The position numbers and the translations under genes are program-made. A DNA stretch of 14,525 bases. Origin: Gammaproteobacteria bacterium. GTDB lineage: Bacteria; Pseudomonadota; Gammaproteobacteria; Xanthomonadales; Wenzhouxiangellaceae. A model generated the notes under the pieces. That model searched no databases. It saw only the letters and a list, made by a program, of their open reading frames with translations, and had not been told where the DNA came from. Of the stretch, positions 1 through 7,348 are shown piece after piece. The stretch's first letter is position 1, and each line of letters opens with the position of its first letter. Location of the stretch: contig PWWM01000113.1 in the NCBI GenBank assembly GCA_003561495.1, positions 1-14,525 of the forward strand. The letters run 5' to 3'.

Positions 1-928
1 CAATCTCCTCTCCCTGGCCCAGAATGTACTCGGTGACGTAGATATCCATGACCAGAGTCGTGTCATGCTCCAGAGCCAGGCGGATGGCCTCATCATCGAG
101 CAGGCTGGCGTGATCGATGGTGTTGGTGCCGGCGCGGATGGCCGCTTTGATGCCTTCGGTGCCATGCGCATGTGCTACCACCCGCAGCCCCAGGGTATGG
201 GCCTCGTCGACCAGCGCAGTCATTTCCTCGGGCGTGTACTGGCGAGCGCCAATGGTGGTTCCACGCGACAGGACGCCTCCGGTAGCGCAGAATTTGATCA
301 GGTCGGCCCCGTACTTGGCGTTTTCTCGGACCCGCTCGCGCACCGCCCAGGGTCCATCGGCCACGCCCCCTGAGCGATGATCGAATTCGGGCGGCAGCAG
401 ATTGTTGTCACAGTGCCCGCCGGTAATCCCCACGGAGGGCCCCGAGACCCGCATGCGCGGCCCAACCACATCGCCATCATTGATCGCATCGCGCAATGCA
501 ACATCGCCAAAACCCGCTGCCCCGACATTGCGCACTGTCGTGAATCCGGCTTCCAGTGTGGTGCGAGCCGCATGTGCACCGTAAAGGGCCGAGCGCATGG
601 CCGAGCGCCCCAGTCGACTGTAACCGTGCAGGCCGGCATCCGAGGTCAGGTGAACATGCAGGTCGATCAGACCCGGCAGCACCGTATCATCGGAAAGATC
701 GATCAGTTCGGCGCCGTCCGGGATGGCGGCATCATCGAAAGCACCGACTGACTCGATGAGCCCAGCGCGAATGGTGATCAGCTGATCAGACAAAGCCTGT
801 CCGGCAGCGGGGTCGATCAAGGTGCCTGCACGAAGGTAAACCAGACTTTCGTCATCTGCCTGGGCATGGAAGCTGGCCAGCACAGACAAGGTCATAAGCC
901 ATATCCACAACGAAAGTTTCATTTTCAT
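1..928 (-). CDS. Exported metal-dependent amidohydrolase (imidazolonepropionase/Xaa-Pro dipeptidase-like), 3' end outside the window
   Basis: 309 N-terminal residues are visible; the frame is open to the window edge, so the C-terminus and the catalytic Asp are missing. Residues 1-24 form a signal peptide (hydrophobic core after MKMK, cleavage likely after HAQA), so the enzyme should act in the periplasm or outside. Visible family marks are the metal-binding HxH at 91/93 (LIDLHVHL), His172 (GGHCDNN), Lys212 in ADLIKFCATGG, the position carboxylated in the dinuclear prolidase-type subfamily, His253/His255 (AHAHG) and His273 (IDHAS). By family knowledge these enzymes hydrolyse dipeptides, often Xaa-Pro or N-acyl amino acids; the substrate here is unknown. 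ATG 928 was chosen because AGAGGA lies about 6 bases upstream and it includes the whole signal peptide; ATG 922 is an alternative. The zinc-ribbon gene ends 32 bp upstream on the same strand, so the two may be cotranscribed. Confidence 0.9.
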   Translation of the reverse strand, partial: MKMKLSLWIWLMTLSVLASFHAQADDESLVYLRAGTLIDPAAGQALSDQLITIRAGLIESVGAFDDAAIPDGAELIDLSDDTVLPGLIDLHVHLTSDAGLHGYSRLGRSAMRSALYGAHAARTTLEAGFTTVRNVGAAGFGDVALRDAINDGDVVGPRMRVSGPSVGITGGHCDNNLLPPEFDHRSGGVADGPWAVRERVRENAKYGADLIKFCATGGVLSRGTTIGARQYTPEEMTALVDEAHTLGLRVVAHAHGTEGIKAAIRAGTNTIDHASLLDDEAIRLALEHDTTLVMDIYVTEYILGQGEEI

Positions 929-960
929 GAGCGATCCTCTACTTGGGTCAACGACCCGGG

Positions 961-1197
961 TCACGGGCCGAAACGATGAAATATCCAGGTCAGGGCGATC
1001 AGCAATGCCGGAACAAGCACGGCTGCTGCAATCATGGCCTGACGTCTGCGCACCTTTCCGGCAGCCTTTTCGCGCAGGCGAAAGTTTTCCGGGATGTGCC
1101 GTTGACAATGTACACATTCGGGCTTGCGTTTCGGCGTTCGCTTGCCGCAGTGCGGGCAATCCAGTTGCGGCGTCAGATTGATGGGTGGAATGAACAT
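961..1197 (-). CDS. Small zinc-ribbon membrane protein
   Basis: A 78-residue protein if started at ATG 1197. ATG 1212 gives 83 residues and the longest frame, from 1302, gives 113. No start has a convincing ribosome binding site; the N-terminus before MFIPPINLTP looks unlike protein under selection. Residues 14-31 carry two CxxC pairs (CPHC and CVHC, Cys14/17/28/31) typical of a small zinc ribbon. A basic linker (KVRRRQ) and one transmembrane segment (about 54-73) follow, so the ribbon probably faces the cytoplasm. The protein ends shortly after the helix. Function is unknown; zinc ribbons of this kind are common in small membrane proteins. It is divergent from katG and lies just upstream of the amidohydrolase. 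I infer a real gene from the paired cysteines and helix, not from a named family. Confidence 0.65.
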   Translation of the reverse strand: MFIPPINLTPQLDCPHCGKRTPKRKPECVHCQRHIPENFRLREKAAGKVRRRQAMIAAAVLVPALLIALTWIFHRFGP

Positions 1198-1365
1198 GAT
1201 GAGCGATGGCATTGTATCGTCAGATTGTGTCCGAAACAGACCCGCCGTTTCGCGACCAAAAGTCCTCAACGCCCATGGCTGCGTGACTGTTGTATAGCGC
1301 AATCATCACCGATCCGGCTCCACTCATTCTATTGATTGATTTTGCCTATCGATCTAATGCAAACA

Positions 1366-1399
1366 ATTCATATCGTGAATGCCTGGAACATTCTATACT
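1366..1399 (+). promoter_or_regulatory. Candidate katG promoter with overlapping dyads
   Basis: A good -10 box, TATACT (1394-1399), lies about 80 bases before the katG start. No good -35 box is found 16-18 bases upstream, which suggests an activator-dependent promoter. Two dyads abut the -10 box: ATTCA-N5-TGAAT (1366-1380) and GAATG-N7-CATTC (1377-1393). They share the middle half-site. This is inferred from sequence shape; the regulator is not identified. Confidence 0.4.
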
Positions 1400-1480
1400 G
1401 GCTGAATACGGCAAATTTCGGGGCGGGGTAACCCATTCATCCCTGCCTGCTTGACTGAACCCACAATTGGAGGAAATGAC

Positions 1481-3640
1481 ATGACCACTGAAGGTAAATG
1501 CCCGGTAGTCCATGGCGCCAATACCACCGCTGACACCAGCAAGGAATGGTGGCCGAACAACCTCAATCTCGACATTCTGCATCAGCATGACTCGAAGACC
1601 GATCCTTTGGGTGAAGGCTTCAACTATCGAGAAGCACTCAAGGATCTGGACGTCGATGCCCTCAAGAAGGACCTCACCGATCTGATGACGGACTCTCAGG
1701 AGTGGTGGCCGGCGGACTGGGGTCACTACGGCGGCCTGATGATCCGCATGGCCTGGCACGTAGCCGGAACCTACCGCGTGGCCGATGGCCGCGGTGGCGC
1801 CGGCACCGGCAATCAGCGCTTTGCCCCACTCAACAGCTGGCCCGACAACGGCAACCTGGACAAGGCCCGTCGCCTGTTGTGGCCGATCAAGAAGAAATAC
1901 GGCAACAAGCTGTCCTGGGCCGACCTGTTCATCCTGGCCGGCAACGTGGCCTATGAGTCCATGGGCTTCAAGACTTTCGGCTTTTCATTCGGCCGTGAAG
2001 ATATCTGGCACCCGGAAAAGGACATTTACTGGGGTGCGGAAAAGGAGTGGCTGGCGCCCAGCGACAATCCTGACACCCGCTATCCGGGCGACCGCGATTC
2101 GCTTGAGAATCCGCTGGCCGCGGTAATGATGGGTCTGATCTATGTCAACCCCGAAGGCGTCGATGGCAATCCTGATCCGCTCAAGACGGCCAAGGACATG
2201 CGAGTCACGTTCTCGCGCATGGCCATGAACGACGAGGAAACCGTCGCCCTGACTGCCGGTGGCCATACCGTCGGCAAGGCGCACGGCAACGGCAATGCCG
2301 ACAATCTGGGGCCTGAGCCGGAAGGCGCCGATGTCGAAGAACAGGGCCTTGGTTGGAATAACAAGGTTGGTCGCGGTATTGGTCGCGACACCGTAACCAG
2401 TGGAATCGAAGGCGCCTGGACCACCCACGCCACAAAGTGGGATTACGGCTATTTCGACATGCTGTTCAACCACGAATGGGAACTGACCAAGAGCCCGGCC
2501 GGCGCCTGGCAGTACAAGCCGGTCGACATCAAGGAAGAAGACATGCCGGTTGATGTCGAGGATCCATCAATCCGCACCATGCCCGTAATGACTGATGCCG
2601 ACATGGCGCTGAAGGTGGATCCGGAGTACCGCAAGATTTCCGAACGCTTCCGCGACGATCCGGAGTACTTCGACGAAGTCTTCGCGCGCGCCTGGTTCAA
2701 GCTGACCCACCGAGACATGGGTCCGAAGTCACGATATATTGGCCCGGAAGTTCCGGCCGAAGACCTGATTTGGCAGGATCCGATCCCCGCCGGGAAGAGC
2801 GACTACGACGTCAACGCAGTCAAGGCGAAGATTGCCGATGCCGGCCTGACGATCAATGAGCTGGTCAGCACCGCCTGGGACAGTGCCAGGACTTTCCGTG
2901 GTTCCGACTTCCGCGGGGGCGCCAACGGCGCTCGTATCCGCCTGGCCCCCCAGAAAGACTGGGAGGGTAACGAACCCGAGCGGCTGGCCAAGGTCCTGGC
3001 GGTCTACGAAAAGATCGCGGCCGAAACCGGCGCCAGCATTGCCGACGTGATTGTCCTGGGCGGCAACCTGGGAATCGAGCAGGCGGCCAAGGCAGCCGGC
3101 CACGACATCAGCGTTCCGTTTGCCCCCGGTCGTGGCGATGCCACTCAGGACCAGACCGATGTCGAATCCTTCGAATTTCTGGAGCCGCTGGCCGATGGCT
3201 ATCGCAACTGGCAGAAGAAGGATTACGCGGTTTCTCCCGAGGAAATGCTGCTCGATCGTACCCAGTTGATGGGGCTGACCGCTCCGGAAATGACGGTATT
3301 GATCGGTGGCATGCGGGCACTGGGCGCCAATCACGGCGGCAGCAAGCATGGGGTTTTCACCGACCGTGAGGGTCAGTTGACCAATGACTTTTTCGTCAAC
3401 CTGACCGACATGGCCTACAAGTGGGTCCCCAAGGGCAACAATCTGTACGAAATCCAGGATCGCAGCAGCGGCCAGACCAAGTGGACGGCCACCCGTGTCG
3501 ACCTGGTGTTCGGCTCCAACTCCATCCTGCGCTCCTACGCCGAACTGTATGCCCAGGATGACAGTCAGGAGAAGTTCGTCAAGGACTTCGTTGCCGCCTG
3601 GACCAAGGTGATGAACGCCGATCGATTCGATCTCGGCTAA
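1481..3640 (+). CDS. katG: Catalase-peroxidase KatG
   Basis: A 719-residue bifunctional heme catalase-peroxidase that degrades hydrogen peroxide and oxidises peroxidase substrates; expected location is the cytoplasm. The start is ATG 1481 because GGAGG (1469-1473) lies 7 bases upstream; an in-frame TTG at 1451 would extend the protein but has no such site. The N-terminal catalytic domain holds distal Arg89, Trp92 and His93 (MIRMAWH) and the proximal heme ligand His262 (GGHTVGKAHG). The covalent Met-Tyr-Trp adduct needed for catalase activity is complete: Trp92, Tyr221 (LIYVNPEG) and Met247 (RMAMNDEE). The segment GAWTTHATKWD carries the proximal Trp. The heme-less C-terminal repeat starts around residue 410 and ends in NADRFDLG. 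Length fits the family (about 720-750). It appears monocistronic: it has its own promoter region and a strong terminator 36 bases after the stop. No oxyR or furA is adjacent. Confidence 0.98.
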   Translation: MTTEGKCPVVHGANTTADTSKEWWPNNLNLDILHQHDSKTDPLGEGFNYREALKDLDVDALKKDLTDLMTDSQEWWPADWGHYGGLMIRMAWHVAGTYRVADGRGGAGTGNQRFAPLNSWPDNGNLDKARRLLWPIKKKYGNKLSWADLFILAGNVAYESMGFKTFGFSFGREDIWHPEKDIYWGAEKEWLAPSDNPDTRYPGDRDSLENPLAAVMMGLIYVNPEGVDGNPDPLKTAKDMRVTFSRMAMNDEETVALTAGGHTVGKAHGNGNADNLGPEPEGADVEEQGLGWNNKVGRGIGRDTVTSGIEGAWTTHATKWDYGYFDMLFNHEWELTKSPAGAWQYKPVDIKEEDMPVDVEDPSIRTMPVMTDADMALKVDPEYRKISERFRDDPEYFDEVFARAWFKLTHRDMGPKSRYIGPEVPAEDLIWQDPIPAGKSDYDVNAVKAKIADAGLTINELVSTAWDSARTFRGSDFRGGANGARIRLAPQKDWEGNEPERLAKVLAVYEKIAAETGASIADVIVLGGNLGIEQAAKAAGHDISVPFAPGRGDATQDQTDVESFEFLEPLADGYRNWQKKDYAVSPEEMLLDRTQLMGLTAPEMTVLIGGMRALGANHGGSKHGVFTDREGQLTNDFFVNLTDMAYKWVPKGNNLYEIQDRSSGQTKWTATRVDLVFGSNSILRSYAELYAQDDSQEKFVKDFVAAWTKVMNADRFDLG

Positions 3641-3675
3641 AAGCGAACAACAGTCAATCTGACTGAGTGATACCA

Positions 3676-3708
3676 CCCCGGCTCGCCCTGAGGCGAGCCG
3701 GGGTTTTT
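3676..3708 (+). terminator. Intrinsic terminator of katG
   Basis: A perfect 12-bp GC-rich stem (CCCCGGCTCGCC at 3676-3687, complement at 3692-3703) with loop CTGA is followed at once by five T. It sits 36 bases after the katG stop. On the other strand the same hairpin lies just past the stop of the convergent bestrophin-like gene, but without a T tract, so termination in that direction is less certain. Confidence 0.93.
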
Positions 3709-3711
3709 CAT

Positions 3712-4614
3712 TCAGTACAAGTAGCCCAACCCCAGTGGTTTCACTGGATCGGGCAAGTCCTCTTCTCCGAGAAGTTCTCGCAGGTCGATCTCTATGGTGC
3801 GGGCAATGTAATCCATGGGCACATCGTTGACTGCATTTTCGAACGGGTTTTCAATATGGCGGCCCACATACTCCAGCATGATGTAGGCATAGCCAATAAC
3901 CAGTGCAAAGGGGATGGCCCAGTAGCCCAGGTGTCCAGCCAGACTGAGCGGCAGCACGAACAGGAACACCACCAGGGTGTAGTACACGAACCAGGTGTAT
4001 TGCATGGGAAACGGAGTTTTCTTCAGGCGCTCACAACTGCTTAAGGACTCGTTGAAGTCCTGGATCAGTTCGGTGAAGCGCACGTGCCTGTAGGCATCCA
4101 GATGATCATCGTCGACCAGTTTGCGAAGTGCTGCACTCTGCTTTTCCAGCAGGGCCAGCGGCGGCGTCTGGCGCCTGGCGGCTGCGCTGCGCTCATCGGC
4201 TGTCAGCAGCCCGCCGAGCTCGTCGCCGGGATCGATCTTGCGCAGATAACGGTTGAGCCACCAGACAAACGCAATCTGGCGATGGATCAGTGCCATGCGC
4301 GCACTGTTGGTGCCTTCCCCACCGCCGATCAGTCCATTGACCAGCAAGGCAAAGCTTCTCGAGTCCTTCTTGAGCTGCGACCAGACGCGATGACCCTCCC
4401 ACCAGCGACCGTAGGCGGAGTTGTTTCGAAAGCCGATCAGAAAGGCAAGCGCGGTGCCCAGGAAGCCGGCGGCATACGACAGCGCCTGCAGCAACTCGCG
4501 CGGCAGTTGTTCCATGACCAGGCAGGCCAGCGCGGTAAAGGCAATCAGCACCAGCAATCGGGGCCAGGTAAAGGCAAGCAACTTGCCCAGTGAAATTTTT
4601 CGGGTGACGATCAT
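3712..4614 (-). CDS. Bestrophin-like (UPF0187/YneE-type) anion channel
   Basis: A 300-residue inner-membrane protein; bacterial members are about this length. Family marks are the stretch after helix 2, IGFRNNSAYGRWWEGHRVW (60-78), the NESLSSCERLKKTPFP region (188-203) and the C-terminal block IENPFENAVNDVPMDYI (254-270). About four transmembrane segments are visible near 16-35, 43-61, 205-226 and 231-250, with a helical cytoplasmic stretch between helices 2 and 3. By family knowledge such proteins form pentameric ion channels; the ion passed here cannot be read from sequence. The start lies 6 bp after the lysR stop and its probable ribosome binding site (GAGGA) is inside the lysR end, so the two are almost surely cotranscribed. 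Why a channel belongs with this regulator and the pirin pair is unknown. Confidence 0.92.
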   Translation of the reverse strand: MIVTRKISLGKLLAFTWPRLLVLIAFTALACLVMEQLPRELLQALSYAAGFLGTALAFLIGFRNNSAYGRWWEGHRVWSQLKKDSRSFALLVNGLIGGGEGTNSARMALIHRQIAFVWWLNRYLRKIDPGDELGGLLTADERSAAARRQTPPLALLEKQSAALRKLVDDDHLDAYRHVRFTELIQDFNESLSSCERLKKTPFPMQYTWFVYYTLVVFLFVLPLSLAGHLGYWAIPFALVIGYAYIMLEYVGRHIENPFENAVNDVPMDYIARTIEIDLRELLGEEDLPDPVKPLGLGYLY

Positions 4615-4620
4615 GAGAGG

Positions 4621-5532
4621 TCAGTCCTCTTCAAGGGCATTGAAGCGTTCGGCCAGATAATCGATCAAACCACGCACCGCCGGCAACAGGCCGCGACGTG
4701 AAGGGAACACGGCATGAACAATTTCACGCGGTGGCGCCCAGCCTGCGAGCACCCTTTCCAGGCGGCCGTCGGCCAGTTCTCCGATCATCATCATGATCGG
4801 TAACTGGCAAACCCCGACCCCGGCGACGGCGGCGGTGCGCAGCAAGTTCATGCTGCGTGTCACCAGGCGTGGATGGTGATTGATCAGCGCTTCGGAACCA
4901 TCGGGTCCGATCAGGCGCCACTGGTGCTTGTGTTGTGGTCGGGCCAGCGCCAGGCTCGGCAGGCCGGTCAGGTCGGCGGGAACCTCAGGTCGGCCATGTC
5001 TTTTCAGTAGGTCCGGACTGGCGACCAGGCACTGGCCGCGGTCAGTGAAGGTGCGCAGCACCAGGTCACTGTCTTCCAGCGGGGGTGGACGCACGCGTAT
5101 GGCGATGTCGAAACCTTCTTCGATGACATCGACACGTCTATTGGTCGCGTCCAAGTGCAGCTCGACCTGCGGATTGAGCATCTGGTAATCGGCCAGCATG
5201 TCGGCCACGCGCGCATCCAGCAGCGCAACCGGACAACTGACACGGACTGTGCCGCAGGGTTCGGAGCGCAGGCTGTCGATGGCATCCTGAGCGGCCGCGG
5301 CCTGAACAAGCATGGCCTTGCAGTGGTTGTAGTAGATGCGACCGATTCTGGTCACGCTGACCTGTCGGGTGGAACGATTGAGCAGGCGCACATCCAGGCG
5401 CTCTTCCAGTGCCGCAATTCGGCGGCTGAGCTTGGACTTGGGCTCGCCCAGCGCCCGACCGGCCGGTGCAAAGCCACCATGATCGACGACCTGGGCGAAA
5501 TAGTAGAGATCGTTGAGGTCCTGCATTGCCAT
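4621..5532 (-). CDS. LysR-family transcriptional regulator
   Basis: 303 residues, normal for the family. The N-terminal winged helix-turn-helix is at about 1-64: LNDLYYFAQVVDHGGF, then PKSKLSRRIAALEERL as the recognition region, then LLNRSTRQVSVTRIG. The linker helix and periplasmic-binding-protein-like effector domain fill about 90-300 (SCPVALLDARVADML; GFDIAIRVRPPP). It is divergent from the pirin gene with 97 bp between starts, the usual layout of a LysR regulator and its target, so pirin and the YcaC-like hydrolase are the likely regulon. Two starts are possible, ATG 5532 and ATG 5526; neither has a strong Shine-Dalgarno. The bestrophin-like gene follows in the same transcript. The effector ligand is unknown. 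Confidence 0.95.
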   Translation of the reverse strand: MAMQDLNDLYYFAQVVDHGGFAPAGRALGEPKSKLSRRIAALEERLDVRLLNRSTRQVSVTRIGRIYYNHCKAMLVQAAAAQDAIDSLRSEPCGTVRVSCPVALLDARVADMLADYQMLNPQVELHLDATNRRVDVIEEGFDIAIRVRPPPLEDSDLVLRTFTDRGQCLVASPDLLKRHGRPEVPADLTGLPSLALARPQHKHQWRLIGPDGSEALINHHPRLVTRSMNLLRTAAVAGVGVCQLPIMMMIGELADGRLERVLAGWAPPREIVHAVFPSRRGLLPAVRGLIDYLAERFNALEED

Positions 5533-5550
5533 CGTTCCATCAGTAGAACG
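5533..5550. promoter_or_regulatory. Candidate LysR operator
   Basis: An inverted repeat CGTTC-N8-GAACG lies directly before the lysR start. It contains a T-N11-A pattern (5535/5547) as in LysR boxes. A third half-site CGTTC occurs at 5584-5588, nearer the pirin gene. Placement fits autorepression plus control of the divergent operon; binding is inferred. Confidence 0.45.
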
Positions 5551-5553
5551 GTG

Positions 5554-5583
5554 AGTATAAGTTTTGCCTACTACCGATGCCAG
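5554..5583 (-). promoter_or_regulatory. Candidate lysR promoter
   Basis: Read on the minus strand, CTGGCA (5583-5578) and TATACT (5559-5554) are separated by 18 bases, a fair sigma-70 match. Transcription would begin near 5547, inside the inverted repeat next to it, giving a leader of only about 15 bases. I could not find an equally good plus-strand promoter for pirin, which fits activator dependence. Confidence 0.4.
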
Positions 5584-5629
5584 CGTTCTGCATTCAAACT
5601 ATCTCTCATCAATCGTCTAGGAGATCGTT

Positions 5630-6502
5630 ATGAAAAAGATTCTTGGTGTCTACAACGCCCCGCCGCGTCACTGGGTTGGTGACGGCTTTCCGGTCCGCTC
5701 GATGTTTTCCTACAACAGCCATGGTCAACACGTCAGCCCGTTTTTGCTGCTCGACCATGCCGGCCCGATGGAGTTTGAACCGGCCACTCGCCCGCGCGGC
5801 GTGGGCGAGCACCCACACCGCGGATTCGAGACGGTCACCATCGTCTACGAAGGCGAGGTCGAGCACAAGGATTCCACCGGCGCCGGCGGTCGCATCGGAC
5901 CGGGCGATGTGCAGTGGATGACCGCCGGCGCCGGCATTGTGCACGAGGAGTTTCACTCGCACGCGTTCACCCGCACCGGCGGCAGGCTGGAGATGGTGCA
6001 ACTGTGGGTCAATTTGCCGGCCGAGCACAAGATGACCGACCCGTCCTATCAGACACTGCTCGATGCCGAGATCCCGGCAATCGAGTTGCCGGATAGCGCC
6101 GGAACGGTACGGGTCATCGCCGGTGAGTACGACGGTCAACGCGGTCCGGCTCGCACCTTCACGCCCATGCATGTCTGGGATCTGCGCCTGATTCAGTCCG
6201 GCGCCACCCGCCTGGACCTGCCCAATGGCTGGAACAGTTTGCTGGTCGTACTGCACGGCACGGTGCAGGTCAACGGCGACGAGATCGCGCGTGAGAGCCA
6301 ACTCGTGGTACTCGACGCCGAACGTGAAGGCGTGTTCATCGAGGCCAACAACGACGCCGTTGTGCTGGTGCTGTCCGGCGAGCCCATTGAGGAGCCCCTG
6401 GTCGGTCATGGCCCGTTCGTGATGAACACCGAACAGGAAATCCACCAGGCCATCCGCGACTACAGCCAGGGCCGCTTTGGCCGCATTCCGGCAACGGTCT
6501 GA
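5630..6502 (+). CDS. Pirin family cupin protein
   Basis: A 290-residue bicupin of the pirin family, the usual length. The N-terminal cupin holds the four metal ligands His61 and His63 (GEHPHRGFETVT), His105 and Glu107 (WMTAGAGIVHEEF), matching the iron site of characterised pirins. The C-terminal cupin (about 180-285) keeps the fold (LLVVLHGTVQVNG) without an obvious second site. Family members include quercetin 2,3-dioxygenases and redox-sensing regulators; which role applies cannot be decided from sequence. AGGAGA lies 8 bases before the ATG. It is divergent from the LysR gene and 72 bp upstream of the YcaC-like hydrolase on the same strand, so it is probably the first gene of a two-gene LysR-controlled operon. 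Confidence 0.95.
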   Translation: MKKILGVYNAPPRHWVGDGFPVRSMFSYNSHGQHVSPFLLLDHAGPMEFEPATRPRGVGEHPHRGFETVTIVYEGEVEHKDSTGAGGRIGPGDVQWMTAGAGIVHEEFHSHAFTRTGGRLEMVQLWVNLPAEHKMTDPSYQTLLDAEIPAIELPDSAGTVRVIAGEYDGQRGPARTFTPMHVWDLRLIQSGATRLDLPNGWNSLLVVLHGTVQVNGDEIARESQLVVLDAEREGVFIEANNDAVVLVLSGEPIEEPLVGHGPFVMNTEQEIHQAIRDYSQGRFGRIPATV

Positions 6503-6512
6503 TCCCATCCGT

Positions 6513-6532
6513 CGCGGCGCCCGCGCGCCGCG
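6513..6532. other. GC-rich intercistronic hairpin between pirin and hydrolase genes
   Basis: Eight-base perfect arms, CGCGGCGC and GCGCCGCG, enclose a CCGC loop 10 bases after the pirin stop. No T tract follows, so it is not a standard terminator. It may protect the upstream mRNA or partly attenuate the downstream gene. Its role is inferred. Confidence 0.5.
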
Positions 6533-6574
6533 GCTTCAAACCCAACCAACCATTCGATCTACAAGGAGCATGAC

Positions 6575-7201
6575 ATGAGCAACCACTACACCTATCGACG
6601 CCTGGACAAGAACGATGCAGCCATGCTGCTGGTCGATCACCAGTCCGGTCTGATCTCGCTGGTTCAGGACTTCGAACCCAGTGAGTTCAAGAACAACGTA
6701 CTGGCCACCGCCGCCTGCGGCGCCTATTTCAAGCTGCCGACCATACTCACCACCAGCTTCGAGGACGGCCCCAACGGCCCGCTCGTTCCCGAACTCAAGG
6801 AGATGTTTCCCAAGGCGCCCTATATCGCGCGCCCCGGCAATATCAACGCCTGGGACAATGACGAGTTTCTCGCTGCGGTCAAGGCTACCGGCAAGAAACA
6901 ACTCATCATTGCCGGCGTGGTCACCGAAGTCTGTGTGGCTTTTCCCGCCCTGTCGGCCATCGAAGAAGACTTCGAAGTGTTTGTCATCACCGATGCATCC
7001 GGCACCTTCAACAAGACCACCCGCGACTCGGCGTGGTCGCGCATGGAAGCGGCCGGCGTGCAATTGATGGGCTGGTTCGCCATGGCCTGCGAGTTGCATC
7101 GTGACTGGCGCAACGATATCGAGGGATTGGGCGAATTGTTCTCCAACCACATCCCCAATTACCGCAACCTGATGACCAGCTACTTTGCCAAAGCTGCCTG
7201 A
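6575..7201 (+). CDS. ycaC: YcaC-like isochorismatase-superfamily cysteine hydrolase
   Basis: 208 residues that closely follow E. coli YcaC as I remember it, including long blocks such as RLDKNDAAMLLVDHQSG, GVVTEVCVAFPALSAIEE and ELHRDWRNDIEG. Candidate active-site residues are Asp21 (LLVDHQ), nucleophile Cys120 (VTEVCV) and, at the position where most family members have Lys, Arg86 (YIARPGN). The peptide before the cysteine (GVVTE) is the usual cis-peptide region. The family fold hydrolyses amide or vinyl-ether bonds, but the natural substrate of YcaC proteins is not established. AAGGAG lies 7 bases before the ATG. It follows pirin on the same strand. A GC-rich hairpin about 100 bases past the stop is the nearest possible transcription end. 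Confidence 0.95.
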   Translation: MSNHYTYRRLDKNDAAMLLVDHQSGLISLVQDFEPSEFKNNVLATAACGAYFKLPTILTTSFEDGPNGPLVPELKEMFPKAPYIARPGNINAWDNDEFLAAVKATGKKQLIIAGVVTEVCVAFPALSAIEEDFEVFVITDASGTFNKTTRDSAWSRMEAAGVQLMGWFAMACELHRDWRNDIEGLGELFSNHIPNYRNLMTSYFAKAA

Positions 7202-7301
7202 GGTCTGCGCGAGGCGCCGAAGATCGCCATTCCTGTGCGTTGACCACGGCCGGAGGCCTGCTGTGGTGGGATGACAATTCGGCTGCGCGGATATGGATGA
7301 T

Positions 7302-7326
7302 GGGCCCCGGCTGTGCACCGGGGCCC
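7302..7326. terminator. GC-rich hairpin between convergent genes, possible terminator without T tract
   Basis: Nine-base perfect arms, GGGCCCCGG and CCGGGGCCC, enclose a 7-base loop (CTGTGCA). It lies between the end of the YcaC-like gene and the end of the convergent repeat-protein gene. Neither strand has a T run after it, so termination may be weak or factor-dependent. Nothing else is visible in 7202-7348. Confidence 0.5.
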
Positions 7327-7348
7327 GAAGCGTTAGATCAATGTTGTC

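Noticed and set aside
1335..1371. OxyR binding site upstream of katG
   Set aside because: The best alignment to the ATAG-N7-CTAT tetramer pattern keeps about 11 of 16 bases, with the second half poor; too weak to annotate.
2729..3676. 315-residue minus-strand open frame opposite katG
   Set aside because: It is fully covered by katG, whose frame is proven by family motifs; its translation has no recognisable domain. Such frames are common opposite GC-rich genes.
5609..6508. 299-residue minus-strand open frame opposite pirin
   Set aside because: The pirin frame carries the metal ligands and a good ribosome site; the opposite frame shows no domain.
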